DNA of 38,034 nucleotides from Burkholderiaceae bacterium. Lineage in GTDB: Bacteria > Pseudomonadota > Gammaproteobacteria > Burkholderiales > Burkholderiaceae_C. Below are positions 34,338 to 38,034 of this stretch, one piece after another. Each line of letters begins with the position of its first letter. The first letter of the stretch is position 1. The stretch lies in contig JAIERT010000078.1 of assembly GCA_019746735.1 (NCBI GenBank), positions 1 through 38,034 on the forward strand, given 5' to 3'. Made by a program: the position numbers and the translations under genes. The notes beneath the pieces were generated by a model. That model was given only the letters and a program-made list of their open reading frames with translations. It did no database searches and had not been told where the DNA came from.

Positions 34338-36275
34338 ATGACCTCCCGAATTCAATCTGCTGTCCTGCTCATGCTCTATGGACTGAGTGCCGCCGCCGGC
34401 GCCCAGTCCGCCGCCGTGAGCGAGAAGGACTATCTCGACGACGTCCCGGTGGTCCTGTCGGTCTCACGCCTGCCGCAGCGCCTGGACGAGACACCGGGAG
34501 CGGTGACCCTCATCGACCGGCAGATGATCCGCATGAGCGGCGCGCGCGACGTCGCCGACCTGCTGCGTCTGGTGCCGGGATTCCGCGTCACCAACGCCTT
34601 CGAGAGCAACACGCCCCAGGGCAGCTACCACACCACGCTCAGCGACTATTCCAACCACATCCAGGTCATGGTGGACGGCCGCTCGGTCTATTCCAGCTAT
34701 CTGCAGGGCAGCACCGGGCCGGGCCTGCAGACCGTGGCGATCGAGGACATCGAGCGCATCGAGGTCTACCGGGGTTCCAACTCGGCCGCCTATGGCGCGC
34801 GCGCCTTTCTGGGCAGCATCAACATCGTCACCCGCGACCTGGTGGACACCCAGGGCGCGCTGGCCCAGGTGTCCCGCGGCGGCAACGGTATCGAGGATCA
34901 GATGCTGCGCCTCGGCTGGGGAGACGAACGGGCGCGTTTCCGTCTCAGCGCCGACGGACGCAACGATGCGGGGCTGGACGGTGCCAGCGGATCCAGCCGT
35001 GTGCAACGCGTCAACCTGCGTGCCGATTTGCGCGCGGGCCCGCACGACGTGGTGGAACTGCGCACCGGACAAAGCCTGATCGATGCCGGCGTGGGATTTG
35101 CGGGTGATCAGAACAACAATGCGCGGACGCGCCGCATCGACACCAGTTTCGTGCAGCTGGACTGGCGCCGCAACCTCGATGCCGACCAGGATCTGGCCTT
35201 CCAGGCCTCCCACACCATCGAGCGCATCCGTGACAATTTCGTCTACACGCCGGACACCCGGATCACGGTGGATTTCGGCGGTCAGGCGAGCAATTCGAAT
35301 CTGCTGCTGCAGCACACGGTGCGTCTGAATCCGGCGCTGCGCCTGGTCTGGGGTGGCGAGCTGCGACGGGAGTCCGTGGTCTCACGGCCACTCTACAACA
35401 CCGAGGCGGCCTTCAACAACGACTTTGCCCGCCTCTTCACCAACGTCGAGTGGCGACTGCATCCCGACGTGCTGCTCAACGCCGGGGCCCTGCTCGAGGA
35501 CAGCAGCCAGTCGGGCAGTCACGTTTCGCCTCGCGTGATGCTCAACTGGCGCGTGGCCGAGGGACACACCTTGCGCGGCGGCTTCAGCCGTGCTTTCCGG
35601 TCGCCGAGCAACTACGAGAAATATGCCAATGTCCGTTACTTCATCGGCAGCACGCTGATCGAGTCCGTGGACGTGGCCCGCGGTGGCATGTTGTCGGAAA
35701 AGGTGCTGGTGCGAGAGGTTGGCTACCTCGCCGAACTACCTTCGACGCGGCTGAGCTTCGACCTGAGGCTGTTTGATGAACATGTGACGGGCCTGGTGGG
35801 GCGGGAGCCCTACGACCTGCCGGGCAGCGGTGTCCTCAACACCCAGGTGTTTGACTATGTGAACGACGAGGACTTTCGCATCCATGGCCATGAATTCCAG
35901 TTGCGCTGGAAGCCGTGGGACGGCAGCCAGTTCGTCTACGCCTATGCCCGTGTCGACAGCACCCAGTTCTACAACTCGAGTACACAGGTGGGGCACTACG
36001 GCACCCAGGGTCTGATGTTCATGCAGCAGCTGCCCGCCGGTGTGGCCTTGAGCCTGATCCATTCCGAGGCGGATGCCGGGCGTTACCCCGGCTTTGACGC
36101 CGCCATGCCGGCGGTGCGCCGCACCGACCTGCGATTGGCCAAGCAGCTGCGTGTGGCCGGCCGGCCGGCTGAACTGGCGCTGGTCGGACAGAACCTCGGG
36201 TCACCGTATGCCGATTTTCGACCCGAGTTCCGCTATCCGCAGCGGGTCTATGTGCAACTCCGGGTGGAGCACTGA
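34338..36275 (+). CDS. TonB-dependent outer membrane receptor
   Basis: A 645-residue outer-membrane protein. A signal peptide ends near residue 23 (SAAAGAQS). The plug domain runs from about 45 to 165, with QRLDETPGAVTLIDRQMI, DVADLLRLVPGFRV and IERIEVYRGSNSAAYG. The beta-barrel follows and ends in YVQLRVEH, a typical alternating C-terminal strand although the last residue is not Phe. Receptors of this class import iron-siderophore complexes, cobalamin or other scarce ligands with energy from TonB; no ligand can be assigned, and no Fur box or cobalamin riboswitch is visible upstream. The ATG at 34338 is chosen because it starts a proper signal peptide. The binding-protein gene follows after five bases. 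Confidence 0.9.
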   Translation: MTSRIQSAVLLMLYGLSAAAGAQSAAVSEKDYLDDVPVVLSVSRLPQRLDETPGAVTLIDRQMIRMSGARDVADLLRLVPGFRVTNAFESNTPQGSYHTTLSDYSNHIQVMVDGRSVYSSYLQGSTGPGLQTVAIEDIERIEVYRGSNSAAYGARAFLGSINIVTRDLVDTQGALAQVSRGGNGIEDQMLRLGWGDERARFRLSADGRNDAGLDGASGSSRVQRVNLRADLRAGPHDVVELRTGQSLIDAGVGFAGDQNNNARTRRIDTSFVQLDWRRNLDADQDLAFQASHTIERIRDNFVYTPDTRITVDFGGQASNSNLLLQHTVRLNPALRLVWGGELRRESVVSRPLYNTEAAFNNDFARLFTNVEWRLHPDVLLNAGALLEDSSQSGSHVSPRVMLNWRVAEGHTLRGGFSRAFRSPSNYEKYANVRYFIGSTLIESVDVARGGMLSEKVLVREVGYLAELPSTRLSFDLRLFDEHVTGLVGREPYDLPGSGVLNTQVFDYVNDEDFRIHGHEFQLRWKPWDGSQFVYAYARVDSTQFYNSSTQVGHYGTQGLMFMQQLPAGVALSLIHSEADAGRYPGFDAAMPAVRRTDLRLAKQLRVAGRPAELALVGQNLGSPYADFRPEFRYPQRVYVQLRVEH

Positions 36276-36280
36276 ACCGC

Positions 36281-37186
36281 ATGCGTCTGGCGCCGCTGTC
36301 CCTGCTCGTCTTGCTGGCCTCCCTGGCCCTGGGGGTGCGGGCCAGCGAAGTGCTGGTGGTCAGCAGCGAGCTGAGCCCGGCCTATCAGGAGGCAGCGGAT
36401 GCCGTGGTGGCAGAGCTCGGACGGCGCGAGGTGCTGCAGCTGCCCCTGGCCGAGCTGACGGCCTATCGTGGCCCGGCCCCGCGTCTGTACATGGCGCTGG
36501 GGACCGAGGCCTGCAGCCAGCTGGCGCGCGCGCCCCTGTCGACGCCCGTGCTCTGCACGCTGTTGCCGCGCGCCAGTTTCGAGCGTGTGTTGCGCGAGAC
36601 GGGTCGGCGTACCGGAGCCGCCTTGTCCGCCCTGTACCTGAACCAGCCGCCGGGGCGTCAGCTGGATCTGATCCGTCTGGCCTTGCCGCAGGCGCGTCGC
36701 ATCGGGGTGCTCTGGGGGCCGGACTCGGTCGCCAACGAGGGGGCGCTGGAGGCTGCGGCGCAGGTGCGTGGCCTGCGCGTGGTGGGCGTACCCGTGCGAC
36801 CGGAGGAACCGGTCTTTGCCGGTCTCAAAAAGATACTCGAAGAGTCTGACGTGCTGCTGGCGCTGGCCGATCCGCAGATCTACAACAGCAACAGCATCCA
36901 GAACATCCTGCTGACCTCCTTCCGCGCCCAGGTGCCCATGCTGGCTTTTTCGCCGGCCTATGTGCGTGCCGGTGCCTTGATGGCCGTGCATTCGACCCCG
37001 CGCCAGATCGGCCAGCAGGCCGGTGTGCTGGCGCGCGGTGTTCTGCAGGGGCAAGCGCTGGGTCAGCCGCAGTTTCCGCTGCAGTTCGACGTCAGCGTGA
37101 ACGAACACGTGGCGCGCTCGCTGGGTCTGCGGCTCGATGCCGCCAGCCTGACCGAGCGCCTGCGCCGACTGGAGCGTGGTTCATGA
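36281..37186 (+). CDS. PF04392-type periplasmic ABC substrate-binding-like protein
   Basis: A 301-residue exported protein with a signal peptide cut near residue 21 (GVRAS). The mature part has the two-lobed layout of the 'ABC transporter substrate binding' family PF04392 (TrpX/YtrF-like): LYMALGTEACSQLA, LNQPPGRQLDLIRLALPQARRIGVLWGP, EESDVLLALADPQIYNSNSIQNILLTS and AGALMAVHSTPRQIGQQAG. No ABC ATPase or permease is nearby. Members of this family often sit next to TonB receptors and sensor proteins in betaproteobacteria, where they may present a ligand to a sensor rather than to a transporter; that is inference. The stop overlaps the start of the sensor gene (ATGA). Confidence 0.82.
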   Translation: MRLAPLSLLVLLASLALGVRASEVLVVSSELSPAYQEAADAVVAELGRREVLQLPLAELTAYRGPAPRLYMALGTEACSQLARAPLSTPVLCTLLPRASFERVLRETGRRTGAALSALYLNQPPGRQLDLIRLALPQARRIGVLWGPDSVANEGALEAAAQVRGLRVVGVPVRPEEPVFAGLKKILEESDVLLALADPQIYNSNSIQNILLTSFRAQVPMLAFSPAYVRAGALMAVHSTPRQIGQQAGVLARGVLQGQALGQPQFPLQFDVSVNEHVARSLGLRLDAASLTERLRRLERGS

Positions 37187-37965
37187 GATTTCTCGACATC
37201 CGCGCGCGCATGCTGCTGGCGGCCCTGCTGCCCGTCACCCTGGTGGCGGTGTTGCTGTCCTCGGTCTTCCTGGCCGGACGCTATGCGGATCTGGACGAGG
37301 CGCATCAGCAGCGTGCGCGTTCGCTGGCCCGCCAGCTGGCCAGCGCCAGCGAGTACGGTCTGTTCTCTGCCAACACCAACAGCCTGCAGTCGATCGCCGC
37401 CGGTGCCTTGCGCGAGTCCGACGTGCGATCCGTGCTCATCCTCGATGCCCAGGGCCAGGCCCTGGCCGTGGCGGGCTGGACCGGGCAGGTCGTGTTGCCG
37501 GCCCTGGGGGCGCAGGAGCAGCAATGGGTCGATGCCAAGACCGGCCACGATCTGCTGGTGCAGCCTGTCAGCCCCTCCCAGTTGCAGCTCGATGACCTGT
37601 TCGAGGTCCGGGGCCGCGCCGGCGAGGCGGATGCGCCGCCTCTGGGCCATGTGGTGATGGAGGTGTCGCGCGCAGGTGTGGTGTCACGCAGCCAGGACAT
37701 GCTGGCGATTGGTCTGGCCGTGACCCTGGGGGGGCTCCTGTTCGGCAGCGTGCTGGCGGTGCGCATCGGTCGCGGCGTGATCCGGCCCATCCTGCGTGTC
37801 TCACGCATGATCGAGCGCATCGGCGCGGGCGAGCTCGGCGTGCGCGGTGAGGTCCGGCCCGATGATCCCCTGCGTGACCTTCAGCAGGGCCTGAACCAGA
37901 TGGCAGAGCACCTGCAGCAGGGGCGTGACGAGCTGGAGCGGCGCGTCACCCTGGCCACGGCTTGA
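37183..37965 (+). CDS. HAMP-domain membrane sensor without output domain (probably truncated)
   Basis: A 260-residue inner-membrane protein: TM1 about 9-30 (LLAALLPVTLVAVLLSSVFL), a periplasmic domain of about 150 residues, TM2 about 175-197 (IGLAVTLGGLLFGSVLAV), then a HAMP domain (RGVIRPILRVSRMIERIGAGELGVRGEV) and the beginning of a coiled coil (LNQMAEHLQQGRDELERRV). It stops at ATA-TGA exactly where histidine kinases of this type continue into the dimerisation helix. No kinase, GGDEF or methyl-accepting domain follows in any plus-strand frame, and the G+C content falls to about half after the stop. It is translationally coupled to the binding protein and likely senses its ligand. Either a real short sensor or a kinase cut by rearrangement. 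Confidence 0.8.
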   Translation: MRFLDIRARMLLAALLPVTLVAVLLSSVFLAGRYADLDEAHQQRARSLARQLASASEYGLFSANTNSLQSIAAGALRESDVRSVLILDAQGQALAVAGWTGQVVLPALGAQEQQWVDAKTGHDLLVQPVSPSQLQLDDLFEVRGRAGEADAPPLGHVVMEVSRAGVVSRSQDMLAIGLAVTLGGLLFGSVLAVRIGRGVIRPILRVSRMIERIGAGELGVRGEVRPDDPLRDLQQGLNQMAEHLQQGRDELERRVTLATA

Positions 37966-37989
37966 AGCCTCCTCGAATTCCTGAACCAA

Positions 37990-38034
37990 TCAGAAGTAGA
38001 GGTTGGGGAATTGTTTCACACGGTACTCGACCGG
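37990..38034 (-). CDS. Possible 3' end of a minus-strand gene (partial)
   Basis: On the minus strand the last 45 bases read without a stop from the window edge and end with TGA at 37992-37990, giving PVEYRVKQFPNLYF. Only 14 residues are visible, too few to name a family. The region has about 51 percent G+C against roughly two-thirds in the window, which would fit a gene of foreign origin, for example the end of a mobile element. Weak evidence. Confidence 0.25.
   Translation of the reverse strand, partial: PVEYRVKQFPNLYF

Noticed and set aside
1-38034. CRISPR array, integron, phage or transposon as the main content
   Set aside because: No regularly spaced repeats, integrase, transposase or phage structural genes are visible; the only hint of mobile DNA is the composition change after 37965.

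Overview
The window is 38 kb of GC-rich (roughly two-thirds G+C), densely packed chromosomal DNA. Gene order and protein families point to a betaproteobacterium of the order Burkholderiales, most likely Comamonadaceae or a close relative: rpmE2-rho-trxA next to an AddB/AddA-like pair, ffs divergent from dnaX-ybaB-recR, and moaA-mobA-moeA. This placement rests on recalled family knowledge, not a database search. I see no phage, CRISPR array, tRNA, rRNA or complete insertion sequence.

Layout. (1) 1-2249, minus strand: ribosomal protein L31 type B (cut by the window edge), Rho and thioredoxin, a transcription/translation/redox housekeeping block. (2) 2308-9357, plus: a two-gene recombination nuclease-helicase (AddB-like with an apparent Fe-S cysteine set, AddA-like UvrD helicase-nuclease), followed by a HI0933-type flavoprotein. 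(3) 9362-12136, minus: a membrane-bound sensor with PAS, GGDEF and EAL domains, both catalytic signatures apparently intact. (4) 12137-12528: a 392-nt gap that holds the 4.5S (signal recognition particle) RNA gene and its terminator on the minus strand. (5) 12529-15962, plus: dnaX, ybaB, recR and a MAPEG protein. dnaX carries a run of nine A residues at the end of domain III with stop codons just behind it in both other frames, a strong candidate for a programmed tau/gamma switch. (6) 16086-20721, plus: a NitT/TauT-type ABC transporter (binding protein, ATPase, permease) with three outer-membrane-type lipoprotein genes inserted between the binding protein and the ATPase; two of these are a tandem duplication of an unknown family. 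(7) 20743-22955, minus: MltD-like lytic transglycosylase and glyoxalase II. (8) 22954-24176, plus: a SAM methyltransferase-like protein and RNase HI. (9) 24311-28540, plus: a two-gene RND efflux system with two inverted repeats in its upstream region. (10) 28610-31120, plus: a P-type cation ATPase whose stop codon abuts that of moeA. (11) 31121-34180, minus: molybdenum cofactor genes moaA-mobA-moeA. (12) 34338-37965, plus: TonB-dependent receptor, PF04392-type periplasmic binding protein and a HAMP sensor that stops where an output domain would be expected; base composition falls sharply just after it.

The most interesting items are the dnaX A9 site, the lipoprotein trio inside the ABC transporter, the TonB receptor/binding protein/truncated sensor module at the right edge, and the promoter-leader architecture in front of the RND pump and at the gloB/methyltransferase divergent start. 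Nothing in the window is clearly a wholly new system; the unknown lipoprotein cassette comes closest.
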